From Hydrangea macrophylla (Eukaryota > Streptophyta > Magnoliopsida > Cornales > Hydrangeaceae): a stretch of DNA of 64,000 nucleotides. Location of the stretch: the NCBI GenBank assembly GCA_033977485.1, contig CM066990.1, positions 10,443,501-10,507,500 of the forward strand, in the 5' to 3' direction. Made by a program: the position numbers and the translations under genes. Shown in pieces: positions 35,504 through 48,471 of the stretch. Numbering within the stretch: the stretch's first letter is position 1; every line of letters starts with the position of its first letter. The notes below the pieces were generated by a model, which ran no database searches, was not told the origin of the DNA, and saw only the letters and a program-made list of their open reading frames with translations.

Positions 35504-37516
35504 GTTTGTCCCTATTTGGCAGAGCTTATTGTAAACAACGAGAATTACAAGTGAGTGCCAAAGCCAGAAGGCACCCAATAACCATACTGAGAGGTTTTAG
35601 AATAAAAAACTAAACTCTGCAAAAATCAAGAAATTAAAATCTGAGAAAATAAAAAAATAATGATAGCAAGAATGCAATGCAATGCTGGGTAGACGTTGCT
35701 AAATCGAAGCTGCTACTGATCGTGCTCTGTTGGAACTGCCTAAATATCCTTTCTAGGAATCAGACCAGGGAATAGTCCAAGCGTGCAAGAAGATGAAGAA
35801 CACACAAACAATAATACAGATGAAATACTCCTATCCTAGGATGCTGATGCAGTATGCAAATATGAATGTACAAGTGCTGGAGGAATCGTCCTCAAGGGTT
35901 CCCTAGATACAAAATCTAATGCAAGGGATGCAACGTCTCACTTTCACAGTCGAATATGTCTAAGAGAAGTATGATATCTGTATCTTGGATGATTCTCAGA
36001 GTCTTGTCAGAGTCTTTCTTCTGAGTCTGAGGCTTGTAGGTGTCATCTATATCTCGAACGGCTTTTGAAATAGCGGAGTATCTTGGATGAATTTTGAATC
36101 ATGTCAAACAATTTATGATAAAACATGTCCTTAAGCCTGGACGATCTCTGAAATAATACCTTCTTAAACCCAGATGACTGATGAAGTGTCCTAACCCCTA
36201 GACAATCGCTGATGTAAAGTCCTAACCCCTGGACATTGCTAATGTAGAGTCCTAACCCCTGGACGATTGCTGATGTAGAGTCCTTCTGTTGGGGGCAAAC
36301 TTTCTGTAACTGGATGAATCTTCTGAAATAGGTCCTTCTTCTGTGGACAAATCTTCTGTTCTTTTGAAATAGGTCCTTCTTCTGTGGACAAATCTTCTGT
36401 TCTTCTGAAATATGTCTTTCTGCTTGAGAAAAATCTTCTGTTCTTCTGAAATAGGAGCTTCTGCTAGGGACAAATCTTCTTTAATAGGTCTAGAGACAAA
36501 TCTTCTAAAATATGTCTTTTCTGCTGGAGACAAATCTTTTGTTCTTCTAAAACAGGTCTTTTTTCTGAGGACAAATCTTCTGAAACATGTCTCTCTGTTG
36601 GAGACAAATCTTCTATTCTAATGCACGAATTCTGAGAGATACACAGATTTTGAGAGAAACCCTACTTTCGGAGGCAATTCTGATACATGATTTCTGAGAT
36701 ATACCCTACTTCTGGATGCAATTCTGATGATATATGAGAGTTCTTTGTTGGGGGAAGATTCTAGGATTATGAGATATGATTAAAAGACTTCTATTCTAGA
36801 GGCTCTGTTGATTCAATCTGAGACTCATATCGGTGCTTTGACCAACGACATTCTTGCAAACACATCGGGCTTATTCTGATCCTGTTCTAAACTTCTTGAT
36901 CATGATTTGAAGATTTTGTATTCTAATTCATCTTCCGTAAATCCTTTCTGGATGTAGTCCTTGAAAGATTGCAAACCCAAATGTCCATGTTCCAGGACGG
37001 TACGTAATCAACCCAAAATAATGGGAGTTCGCTACAAATCATCATTTCTCAGCTATTTTCAAGCTGCGGTGCCCTCGATTCTTCATGTCTGGGGACTTCG
37101 TTCAATTCTGAATGATTTTCAACCAAGATTCATATCTCCAAGGGTCCTGTAGACCAATTCCAACAAGTTTCAAGCACTCTAAAGGCTTATACATCAAGAT
37201 TGGACAAATCTGGGGTCAAAACAATGTTCCTGATATCACAATTCTAATCCATGATTAATAGGTACTCAAAAGACCTGATGATTTTGGCATGACTTTGACA
37301 TGCTTCATAAATCTTCAATTAATTTTAGCAGATATTCATGAAATGCACACTGATCTGTTTTAACAATGGCTCAACTCAACATCCAAGGCCGGTCTTCTGA
37401 TTAACATGTTTTTGAATGAATTTTGTTTCCCATCAACCACTCTACACTCATCTTGACTAGGAATAATTGATGCAATAATAGTGTTCAGAACTTCTACTTG
37501 TGTCCACCTTTGGATG
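35504..37516 (-). other. Second copy of the composite A 3' internal region, left part
   Basis: Aligns with 26085-28100, including the PPT (35504-35519) and the tandem repeat (about 36290-36620). It is cut at 37516 by element B and continues at 58604. No gene is supported. GGATG at 37512-37516 is the left target duplication of element B. Confidence 0.85.
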
Positions 37517-37774
37517 TGTAGACACCCCAATTTTGACCGACCGTCGAATTTAGGAGAGTGTCGCCTCCGTATCCGATGATGACAAGGATCGAAAAAATCG
37601 AAGTATTCCAAGCTCTTCAGAAAATCTCCAAAACGCGATAAAATTTCACAGAAAGAAGAAAAATACCAGGTATTTAGGGGAATTCAGGAAAAAGACATGA
37701 CTTTTGGAAAGGATCTTCAAAAATAATTTGTTTCAAAAAGAGAAAAGACCTAAAAAAGGGAATCTCACCAAAAC

Positions 37775-38050
37775 ACGGCACACGGCGGATTCCGCGGCAC
37801 TCCGTGAGTGCCGCGCGACAGTCAGAGAGTGCCGCACGGCATTCACCGAGTGCCGCCACAGATTTCTGACTGCCGTTCGCTTTTAAAGTCTGTATTTTGC
37901 AGGGCAATACGTATGCGCATGCGAATAAGAACAAAAACTGATAAAGTAAGACTGACAAAAATGCAGCAATCCATTAATTGCCGCGGCATTTGGTGAATGC
38001 CGCAGCGGCAGTCACGGACTGCCGCGTCAGTATCTGGACTGCAGCGCTGG
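37775..38050. promoter_or_regulatory. 21-bp-phased GC-rich palindrome arrays in the 5' LTR of element B
   Basis: Two blocks of units like GTGCCGCGCGACAGTCAGAGA and GTGCCGCACGGCATTCACCGA, spaced 21 bp. Each unit centres on a TGCCGCnCGGCA-like palindrome. They end about 105 bp upstream of TATAAAAG (38156-38163), an enhancer-like place. The block stands out from the AT-rich surroundings. Confidence 0.85.
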
Positions 38051-38155
38051 ACAGCAGTCTGCATAATTTCAGAAAGTACACATTGTACCAACTAATGAGG
38101 GAATTACATCTGTTTTTTGTTCCGAAATTCACCAAAAATACCTGGTTTTTTTGCC

Positions 38156-38163
38156 TATAAAAG
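38156..38163 (+). promoter_or_regulatory. TATA box of the 5' LTR of element B
   Basis: TATAAAAG in the context CCTATAAAAGAG, repeated in the 3' LTR at 56330-56337. The likely transcription start is about 30 bp downstream. Confidence 0.65.
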
Positions 38164-40431
38164 AGAAGGGATCTTGTTGGTAAAGGGGACCAAGAGAAAA
38201 AAAAGGCATTTGGGGGAAAACATATACAAAAAAAATACTTCCATTACACCCACATTTGAGAAAGAGAAGAGAGAGTTTTTTTGGAGAACTTGAAGAAGAG
38301 TTTGGATAATCTTCAAAAGAAAACTTTGAGGATAATTTGGAGGTGATCCTCTAAACCTAGATTATTTGCTTACTCTTTCTTTTCTTGAAATTTCTAAATC
38401 TTAGAACATTTCATCATCTTTCTTCATTTTAAACTTAGTAGTCTTTTGTTCCCAATACTTCTTTCTATTTTTTGTCTATTTTCTTCTCTTAAAGGTCTTG
38501 GAGATCTTCAATATCTCTATTGATCTCTTGAGCATGATCCTTTGAATCTCATGTAAGCTCATGCTCTACATGGAAGTCAAAACTTGATCATCACTTTATT
38601 TAACATAGATAGGACCCAAGTCCATGTTCATGACTTGGATCCTCTAAACTTGGTGTCTCATGGAAACCTTTCCATTTTCCTTTGAAAACTACCAAGTATT
38701 GGTTACACCTTCATCTCCAATGATCATCCAATGATAGGAGACTTGTGATTTTGGGTCTAAGCCTCTTTTCATGGTTTAGAATCCTCATCTTGAGATTTCA
38801 TGAATGTCCATCCATACTTCACTTGAAATCCATGAAAGTAAAAGTTGTAGTCTCCAATGACCATCAAATGGTAGGAGAAGTGATTTGGTTTATCCCAACT
38901 TCATGATTTAATAGTTGGGGTTACCAAATGAAAGTTGAACTTGACAAATAAAAAAACAGTGAATCCACAAACTGTTTTTGATCAAAGATTTTTGGTTCGA
39001 AATCTAACCGTTGAAATCGAGTGAAACCAACGGAAAAGTGTCAATAACGTGATATTCTACCGCTGTAATTTTTGTTTTAAGGTGGTTTCATGTTTAGGAT
39101 GGTTTGATCATGAGTTTTGTGACACAAATACAATCTGCCCAGAGTTTCAGAATAGTTTCAGAACAGTGACACTCTTTTGAAACAATTAAATCAGAGTTCT
39201 AACAAAGTGTTTGTGACTCAAAATAATTTTTTCTATGAATTTTAATGTGTTAGGAAGTCACCCTAAAAAGAACAAAGCAATTCGGATTGTTTTACTATTT
39301 TTAATAAATCGTGCAAGAATTCTGGACAGAAGGTTGTAAAGTGCTGAGTGATGTCTAGTATTTTTCATATTCCCGGAGATCCGACCGTTGGAACTTTGAT
39401 TTTATTTTTGATTTGAAAACTAGACTCACAGAGGCATATTGAGTCCAAAAGTCATCAAGATCAAACCACAGGAGTCATGCTTTTTATTTCTTTGAAGTTC
39501 GGGTCTGCCCTCTGGAATTTTCAGAGTTTTGCTACAATTTATACTTACTTTGTAAATAAGGGTCTAAATGACTTCTCTATGATCTAAGGCTTAAACTATG
39601 CTTTAATAATGATTAGTCGAGTTTGAATTCAAAGTTTAAGAGTATTTCATAGTTCATCCTTGTCCATGTACATATTCATCTATATGATTCGACACTTGTA
39701 ATTAAGACTTATTTGCTTTGAATTTAATTACATTAGATAGATGTAAGCTAGAAATTTAGGATTGTCATTTTTAACATCATATTTTACATATCATGTGAAC
39801 TAACCCTTTGTTTTGTAGCGCTATTAAGGTGCGATTTCTAGAACTCCTCTTTAGTTTATTCTAATTTCTTGTTTTTATTGATTTTTCGACTTAATGCGCG
39901 ACACCTTAGAATTAGGTTTTGCCTTATGTGTATATATGATTAGAGACTCTTTTTAGGATTTTCTTTTATTCGCATGCATTGCACGTTTATTATCGCTGCT
40001 GGATCTCGGGTAAGTTCACTTGTTCTCTATTGCATATCATATCGCTTGTTACCTGAATTACGTGGCTTTTGAATGATATTTTGTCAATTGCAATTTTACA
40101 CCCCTTTGGACATGCTTTTGTGATGTATATGTATATATGTATTAATTGAGGGCATGCTTAGATTAATAAATTCGATTAAAAGGGTGTTGAATAGAGGCCT
40201 ATCGCAAGATAGGATGAGAGAGGGTGTTTTAGTCCGATGGGCTCCTTCCTCTCTCATTCCATAATCCCCGGACCTGGTTAATCTCTGGTTTCTAAAAGAT
40301 CAGTTTGCTTTTAAAATGGTTTCTTAATTTTTCCTTTTTAAAAAAAAAAATTAAGTGGCGACTCATTTGTTTTGAATTTGGAATTTCGAAAAGAAAAGCT
40401 GTGGGTAAGTCAACCTGCGATATCCACAATC

Positions 40432-40449
40432 TGGCGACTCTGCTGGGGA
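40432..40449 (+). other. Primer binding site of element B
   Basis: TGGCGACTCTGCTGGGGA, three bases after the LTR end. It is shared with composite A. The start matches a plant tRNA-Arg 3' end for about nine bases; the exact tRNA is not resolved. Confidence 0.8.
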
Positions 40450-41832
40450 TCGAACCCAGAATCTCTGGTTTCGCAGACCAGAATTCTGATTTTGGGTTCA
40501 CTTGAGGATTAGACTTGAAAAATATCCTTTTTATCGAATTAATCAATCTTTGTGTGCCTGTTGCATTTCACTTGCATGTTCAGCCAGTCGATTGCACGGA
40601 ACTATGACCTTGGAGGCTCGGGGTAACCCGGTCGGCCAAGTCATCATGGGACCGTGTGATCACCCTTGATCTCGTACCATGTTTTGGTATATGAAGCATC
40701 CTATCGGGTGTGTGTCAAGGGTCCCTTATTTGACCAAAACCCGGCCTTTGCATGGTAGCTTCCATAGAGCCTTTCGATCTTAGGAAATTGATTCTTGATT
40801 AGGATTATGTGCTAGGGAGTTTTTGTATGCCCGAAAGGGATTATTTGAGATGATGACGATGCTTGCTTGATAAAAGATGTGTAACCCTTTAATCACCTTT
40901 TAGCAATTCCTTCTCATGTCCCACGACATTTGGGAACATGCTGGATCTTCATTATGTGATTACATCTCTTACATCTTGCTAAGCTAAGCATCATTGACCT
41001 TGTATGCATCCAAATTCATGAAGAGTATGACAACGATCCGATCATGTGATCCTCCTACCCAAAGAATTTTAAATACGTTTTTGGAAGCAAATAGATTTTT
41101 TGGGTATCTTTATTCCAAGGCATTCAGTCACTCTTTCAAAATTTTTGGAGTTCACTTTTGGATTAAAATTTCAAATCAACCATATTTGAAGGAAGAACCT
41201 AAAATTCTTGAAAGAATTTGAAAAGTTTTACCAACTAAAGGAATGCTTTTTTCAAAGCAAAATTTGGACCTAATCACGTTTTTGTTAAGAAAAAAAAAAA
41301 AAAAAACCATTTTCAAATAAACTTCAAAAGCAAAGTTTCAACCCAATCATCTTTTTAGAAATGTTTTTGTTTTCAAAGGAAAGTTTCTTAAGGAATTTTG
41401 AAAGAGATCCCGTCGTTTAAGGGAAATACTTGTCAAAATGAATTTCAAAAAATTCTAAATTTGAAAACCTTGAAAGGGTAAAGAGGATCACAGTGAAAGG
41501 AGAAATTAGCACACTCAAACATGGATGAGGGTTTTTTATGTGTTTATGTGCTTATGTGTTAGGATTAGGATTTTTCTTTTTTTTGGCATATAGAGTAGGC
41601 ACACACACACACATGCATTGCATCCGCATGATGCATAAAATAAAAATCTTCCTCGAATAAAATAAAGGTAAAAAGGGTTTTTTTTTTTTTTTTTCTTTTT
41701 TTTTTCTTTTTTTTTTCTTTTTTTCTTTTTTCTAAAAAGAAATTTTCAAAATTTATTGTAGGAGCAAAAATAGCAAACCAAGGGTGGTTTAGAGATCCTA
41801 CGGCAAGGTTAGTGAGAAGAGGATACGCTGAC
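40450..41832 (+). other. Leader region of element B
   Basis: 1.4 kb without a supported gene. A long T-rich run (about 41683-41731) and an (AC)n run (about 41597-41613) precede the gag start. No ORF1 of the Ogre type is present at this place. Confidence 0.7.
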
Positions 41833-44800
41833 ATGACCGAAGAGAGAAACAATGAAGAGATGACCGGATTGAGGGTACTAGTTGAGCAACAAGCGGAACA
41901 GATGAGAAGACAGGCTGAGAACATGAATCGCATGATGGGAATGATAGAAGAACTGAATCGCCGACCGCCACCGCATGTAATTCCACCCATTATAGACCCG
42001 CCTTTGGGAGGAGGAGACGGAGATTGGTTCGACGATCAAGAGGCACATTGGAATGATGCACTAAGAGCCAACAGGGACAGAGAGAAAGATGAGAAGGAAA
42101 AGTTGCTAACCGAGAAGATAGAAAAGTTGGAGAGGGTAATGCGCAAAGCTCAAGGGGTGGATACCTATCTGATGGAACTGGAAGGGTTGTACGACGGAGT
42201 CCATGAGACGCTGCCGGCCGGTTTCAAAATGCCAGTTTTCGATAAGTTTGATGGCACAGGCAATCCCCGCAGTCATGTCCGAATGTGCATAGGAGCCTTT
42301 CAGCCTAGTGGATTAAGCACTACCATGATGGCTGTCCTGTTTCAACAAACCTTAACGGGAGCTGCTCTGTCGTGGTACCTCACTCTCGAACCAAGCAAAA
42401 CCAGAGTATGGGAAGAGATGATTAAGGCATTTGTGGCACAGTACGAATACAATCAGGACTTGGATGTTACTGTCCGAGATTTGGAAACAACCAGGCAGGG
42501 GAACAAAGAATCATTTGCCGAGTACTTAAGCCGATGGAGAGGGAAAGCTGCGAAAATGGTACAAAGGCCGTCCGAGAAGGACCAGATCCGAATGTTGATG
42601 AAAAATCTACAGCCAGTTTATCAGGAGAAGATGAGATTCCAGTCAATCAATACCTTTGCTGAGGTGTTCGATGTGGGGACAAGAATCGAAGATGCAATTC
42701 AAGAAGGTATAATCAAGAAGGAAGAACCACAAAACCGATATCGGAGGCCCAGTTATGGATCAAATGGAGGGCATTCGGGGGGTCACTCTGGCCCCACCGA
42801 TGTCAATGCACTTAGCGAGCCGGAGAAGAGATTCGATATCACCAAAAGTCATCCAAGAGGAGGGGAGGATAAGCCAATGAGGAAGTTTTCGGATTTGGCA
42901 GTATCATTATCAACCGCCCTCGATAGGCTGTTAACAAAAGGGCATCTCCGTCAGCTGGAACCTCGACCCCCGCCGAGTCCACTCCCGCCATACTTCAAAG
43001 GGGACCTCTATTGCAAATATCATCAACAAAAGGGCCACTCGACCGATCGGTGCATGAGGTTAAGGCATGACATACAAGACCTCATTGACAACAAAGTAAT
43101 ATCCGAGCCACCTGTCAAGGCTCCCAATGTCACCAAGAATCCACTGCCAAACCATCGTGCCGTACCGCCGCCGCAGGGTCTTTACTTCTTAGGAGTAGAA
43201 GAAGTGGCATTCGATCCATCCAAGCTAATCACGAAAGTTGGGAAACCAAGGGAGTTTTATCAACCGCCGGAAAATCTGGGGATCTGTATGATGGGAAGCC
43301 AGCCAGGGATATGGGAAAACGAAGTGACGAGGCAGTCAGATTGGTGGGTCCAAGAAAGCAATGATCGGAACATAGGCCGGGTAGGGGAGGATGATCTATG
43401 GTACCAAAGCGACGAAGAGGTAGAAGAGGGCTCAAAGACCGTTTCAGAAACTGACAATATTTGGGCAAGAGAAGAGATTGACCACTTGACTCGATCTGGT
43501 AGGCACTTCAAGCCACATGAATTAGAGGAAGATCACCCGGGGAGAGAGCTGGAGAAAGGAAAAGGAAAGATGAATGAGGAAGAAGAAGAGGATAGAGTCC
43601 TCAAGCAGATGAAGAAGACTCAGGCTAACATCACTGTTTGGGGATTGCTGATTGCCTCCAAACGTCATAGGCAGGCGGTCCTAGACGCCCTTAATCAATC
43701 TGACGTGTCTATCAACACCACCCCGAAAGACCTCGTAGGGCTGATCAACAAAATTCCGACTTCGGCTATTACTTTCTCATCAAATGACTTACCGCCGGGA
43801 GGACCCATGCTCAATAAGCCTTTGTACATCACTGTTGAATGTTTGGGGAACACCGTACCCGCTTGTCTCGTTGACAACGGATCTGCTCTTAATGTGTGTC
43901 CTTTCCGCACAGCTAAACGAATGGGCTTGGATGAATCCTCTTTTGTGCCGTCTCAACAAAAGGTCCGGGCATATGATAACACCCAAAGAGCAGTCATGGG
44001 CATCATCTTTCTTAACCTTGCTATCGGGCCAATGGATAAAGAAGCCGAGTTCCAAATCATCGATATCCCCGCTTCTTTCAATCTGCTGCTGGGAAGGCCT
44101 TGGTTGGACAGTTTGGGCGCTATACCGTCAACAATCCATCAAAAGGTCAAATATGTCTGGGAAAACAAAGTCTGTGATATCCTTGGGGACAGTTGGGTCC
44201 GTTTGTCCGAAGCATCGTCAAGTGCGCCGGTTCTAGAATTACAGCTGCAAGAAGAAGAAGCAAAAATGGGAGGATTCGAATTCATCAGCGTGATAGAAGA
44301 AGGGAAGTCGAGAGAGTTTCTGCCGCTTCAGTCCGATCAGTATGCTTGTCCAGTGGTCGCAGGAATCATGAAGAAAATGGGTTTCTTTCCAGGATTGGGG
44401 TTGGGGAAGAACCTTCAAGGCCTGCCTGAGGCACCAAGGATCCCTACTCAGACTCACACTCACGGTCTAGGGTACCAGCCAACAAAGAAGGAGCTGAGAG
44501 CCAAGAAGAAGGCCGTCGACGCACCACTGGACCCTTACTTAAAGACTCTCAACGGGTATTTCGTGAAGGAAGGAGAAGATTTCCCTTTTTGCGGTTTCCC
44601 AGAACCATGGATGGACCAAAAGGACAAATGCATGAAGCCGGGGTTCGAGATCTTCTTCTCCCATGAGTTTTCTGGGTACAAAGACCCATTTTTGCAAATG
44701 CCTGAAAAGTCTGTTGCTGCCGAGGACTGGATTGGTACGCTAGACGGTTCTGCCATGAAAGATCTGCTAGGCGAAGGAAACACAGAGGTCATAAAGGAGG

Positions 44801-47800
44801 ATCCCGGAAAGACCAAAGGTGAATACATCGAGGGAATAGTGGAAGAAGCCGCCGAAAGTGAAGAAGGTGAAGAAGGGAAGGCTGAGGAAGAAGAAATGGA
44901 GAAAGTCACCAAGACAGGAGGTCCGGAAGAATACTTTATTACTGGCCTGGGAGGAGAGCACAAGAAGGAGTGGGTTTTTGAGTCTAGCGATAGGTTCCCC
45001 CCACACCCAGAGTCTGTAATGGTCCAAATGAGGCGTCTTTCAATTTCTATGTCTGTTGTAATCACTCCAAAGAAAATCAATGAAAGTATGACTGATTCTG
45101 CCTACTCGAACGCGCTTAATGAATGTGATGAATGTGATGATCATGAAATACCTATTGAACTGCAAAAATTAATTGAAAAAGAAAAAGAATCTGCATGTAA
45201 AATCATTGAGGACACCCTAACAATTAATCTTGGAAATGAGAACAATCCTCAGAATGTCTTCATCGGCTCTACACTTAGCAATAAAGAAAGTACAGAACTA
45301 ATCAGTCTATTAAATGAATTCAAAGATGTTTTTGCATGGTCTTACAATGATATGCCAGGTATCGATCCAAAAATAGTCCAACACCACATCCCCCTCTTCC
45401 CCAATTCTAAACCAGTAAAACAAAAATTGAGGCGAATGAGGCCAGAATGGGCACTTAAAGTAAAAGAGGAGGTTGAAAAGCAATTAAGAGCTGGATTCTT
45501 GATGGTCACCGAGTATCCCGAGTGGATTGCCAACATTGTGCCTGTCCCAAAGAAGGATGGTCGTGTCAGGGTTTGCGTGGATTTTCGGGATTTGAACAAA
45601 GCAAGCCCTAAAGACGATTTCCCATTACCCCACATCAACGTGTTGGTTGATAACACTGCGGGACATGAGCTTCTATCATTCATGGATGGATTCTCCGGGT
45701 ATAACCAAATCCTCATGGTGCCCGAGGATAGGGAGAAAACCACGTTTATCACTCCATGGGGGACATATTGCTACAGGGTCATGCCATTCGGACTCAAGAA
45801 TGCAGGCGCAACCTATCAAAGGGCTGCCACCACTTTACTGCACGACATGATCCACAACGAAGTAGAGGTGTATGTGGACGATATGATTGTGAAGTCCAAA
45901 GAAAGGGAAGGGCACCTAGGAGCTTTGAGAAAGTTCTTTGGGAGATTGAGGGAGTACAAAATGAGGCTAAACCCGCAGAAGTGCACGTTCGGAGTCACCA
46001 CCGGGAAGTTATTGGGTTTCCTTATTACTCAGAGGGGAATAGAGGTGGATCCTACCAAGATAAAAGCCATAACCGAAATGCAGCCACCGAAAAACGAAAA
46101 AGAACTGAGGGGATTCCTGGGGAGAATACAATTCATCAGCCGCTTCATTTCCAAACTCACCTCGACCTGCGACCCCCTTTTCAAACTACTCAGAAAGGGA
46201 GAGAGATTCAAATGGGACACCTCGTGTCAACAAGCCTTCGACAAAATCAAAACCTACCTCCAGAACCCACCTGTCTTGTCACCACCATCACCCGGGAAAC
46301 CTCTGTTACTTTACCTTTCCATGTCCGAAGATTCGATGGGATGTATGCTGGCCCAAGAAGGAGAAGAGGGGCGCGTGGAGAAGGCCATTTACTACTTAAG
46401 CAAGAGAATGGTAGGATATGAGTTAAAGTATTCGCCCTTGGAGAAGGCCTGTTGGGCCTTGGTTTGGTGTACCCGTCGCCTCCGCCACTACATGCTAGCC
46501 TTCCCTGTAATCCTGATATCCCGAATGGACCCATTAAAATACCTGTTCGAAAAACCCGTCTTGACCAGTAGGATTTCCCGTTGGACCATGATGTTGGCTG
46601 AGTTCGACATCAGATATGTCACCGCCAAGTCCGTAAAAGGAAGGGCTGTCGCCGAATTTTTAGCCGACCTCGGTGTAGAATCAAAGGACAAGGGAGACTT
46701 CAAGTTCCCAGATGAAGGAATAATGGAAGTCAATGAGGAGTTGTGAAGAATGTACTTTGATGGAGCAGCCAACCAGTTAGGTTACGGGGTCGGAATCATT
46801 CTCGTAGCACCAGACGGAGTCCCTACCCCATTGGCTGTCAAACTCAAATACGACTCAACCAACAATACCGCGGAGTACGAAGCCTGCATAATTGGGATGG
46901 AAGCGGCCTTGGCTTTGAAAGTCGGACGGATTGATGTCTTCGGAGATTCCAACTTGATCATATCCCAGGTCCGAGGAGATTGGAGGGTAAAACATGAGAA
47001 ATTGAGACCTTACCATGACTATCTAGAAAGCCTGAAAGCGCAATTCCAAAAGATTTCCTTTTACTATCTCCCTCGTGAAGAAAACCAACTAGCCGACTCT
47101 TTGGCTACCTTAGCCTCGATGATCCAAATCCCTTCCAAGATTGCCATGATCCCGCTGTCCATATAAGTAAGGGACCAACCGTCATTCGAAATGATCGCAG
47201 CCATAGAAAGAGAAGATGAAGTGCCTTGGTATGTGGACGTGTGGAAGTTCGTTAAAGAAGGAGGATACCCCGAAGGAGCCTCAGAAAAGGACAAGAAGGC
47301 GATACGACGATTTGCTGCTCAATTCGTGATCTACGCAGATAAACTATGGAAGAAGTCCTACACCGGGTATAATCTGGAGTGTTTATATGGGAGGGAAGCT
47401 AAGAGAATGATGGAGGAAATACATGAGGGAGTATGCGGGCCCCACATGAACGGGCACATACTGGCGAAAAAGATCATTCGACAAGGGTACTATTGGACGA
47501 CCTTGGACAAAGATTGTTGTGAATATGTTAGAAGGTGTCACAAGTGTCAGATCCATGCAAATTTGATGCACACCCCACCGTCGCAGCTCTATAGCATGAC
47601 CACACCTTGGCCATTTTCCGTTTGGGGGATTGATATCATCGGTGAGATAGTTCCAAAGGCTTCCAATGGGCACCGGTATATAATCGTGGCGATCGATTAT
47701 TTTACAAAATGGGTAGAGGCAGCCTCATATGCGACTTTGAAAGCCAAAGATGTGGTGAGTTTCATTGAGAAGAACATAATCTGCAGATATGGAGTCCCGA

Positions 47801-48471
47801 ACGAGTTTATCTCCGATCATGGCAGTCATTTCCAGGGGGAAGTCATCCCGCTCTTAGAGAAGTATAAGATCACTCGCCATCAGTTATCCCCGTATAGGCC
47901 CCAGACGAATGGAGCAGTAGAGGCAGCGAATAAGAATGTTAAAGCAATCTTGGGGAAGACGACAGATACATATAAGGATTGGCATGAGAAGCTGCCATTT
48001 GCTTTATGGGGGTATCGGACGTCAGTAAGGACTTCCACGGGTGCTACGCCATACTCGTTGGTCTACGGGATGGAAGCAGTCCTTCCAGTCGAGGTGGAAA
48101 TACCCTCTCTCAGAGTCTTAACAGAATGTGAAGTGGCAGAATCAGAATGGATACGAGAAAGATATGAAGAATTGATGTTGCATGATGAAAAGAGGCTGAC
48201 CGCGATAAACCATACTCGGGGGTACCAAAAGAGGATAGCTCGTGCTTTCAACAAAAAGGTTCGCCCAAGGAAGCTTGCTGAGGGTGACCTGGTCCTCAAA
48301 GAACTTAAGGTGCCCGTTTATGACCCTAGAGGAAAATTTAAACCCAACTAGGTCGGGCCGTACATCATTAAGACCCTCCTTTCCGGAGGAGCGGCTTATC
48401 TCATGGACCTGGACGGGGTTGAATTTAAACAGCCAATTAACCTCGATCGCCTCAAGAAATACTTTGCTTGA
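41833..48471 (+). pseudogene. Gag-pol polyprotein of element B with three in-frame stops
   Basis: One frame of about 2,213 codons, interrupted by TGA 46744-46746, TAA 47164-47166 and TAG 48349-48351, with no frameshift. ATG 41833 is the first Met of the open frame. Domains: coiled-coil-like N-terminus; Gag (about 42237-42620); zinc motif CKYHQQKGHSTDRC (about 43013); protease with VDNGSALNV (about 43870); G-patch with MGFFPGLGLGKNLQG (about 44371-44425); RT (about 45380-45960, with FMDGFSGYNQ and YVDDM); Ty3 RNase H (about 46290-46690); second, archaeal-type RNase H (46750-47130, with MYFDGAAN, NTAEYEAC, GDSNLI, NQLADSLA); integrase (47400-48350, HHCC finger with CHKC, then GIDIIG, SDHGSHF, VEAANK) and a C-terminal GPY-like end. 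Dual RNase H places it in the Tat lineage. Confidence 0.95.

Larger units (their letters stand above)
37517..40428 (+). repeat. 5' LTR of element B
   Basis: 2,912 bp, from TGTAGACACCCC to GATATCCACA. It contains two palindrome clusters (37775-37860 and 37979-38050), a TATA box and a T/A-rich leader. No ORF is supported. It is 44 bp shorter than the 3' LTR, almost all of it in the second palindrome cluster. Confidence 0.95.

Noticed and set aside
37704..38160. Cys/Arg-rich ORFs on both strands of the element B LTR
   Set aside because: They follow the GCC/GGC-rich palindrome units and have no counterpart as genes; the region is the LTR promoter.
44535..45080. A 181-codon Ser-rich minus-strand frame inside element B gag-pol
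   Set aside because: Reverse-strand shadow of the Glu-rich linker between G-patch and RT; no motif.
45756..46421. A 221-codon plus-strand frame inside the RT/RNase H region of element B
   Set aside because: Out-of-frame shadow of gag-pol, which has the conserved RT motifs.
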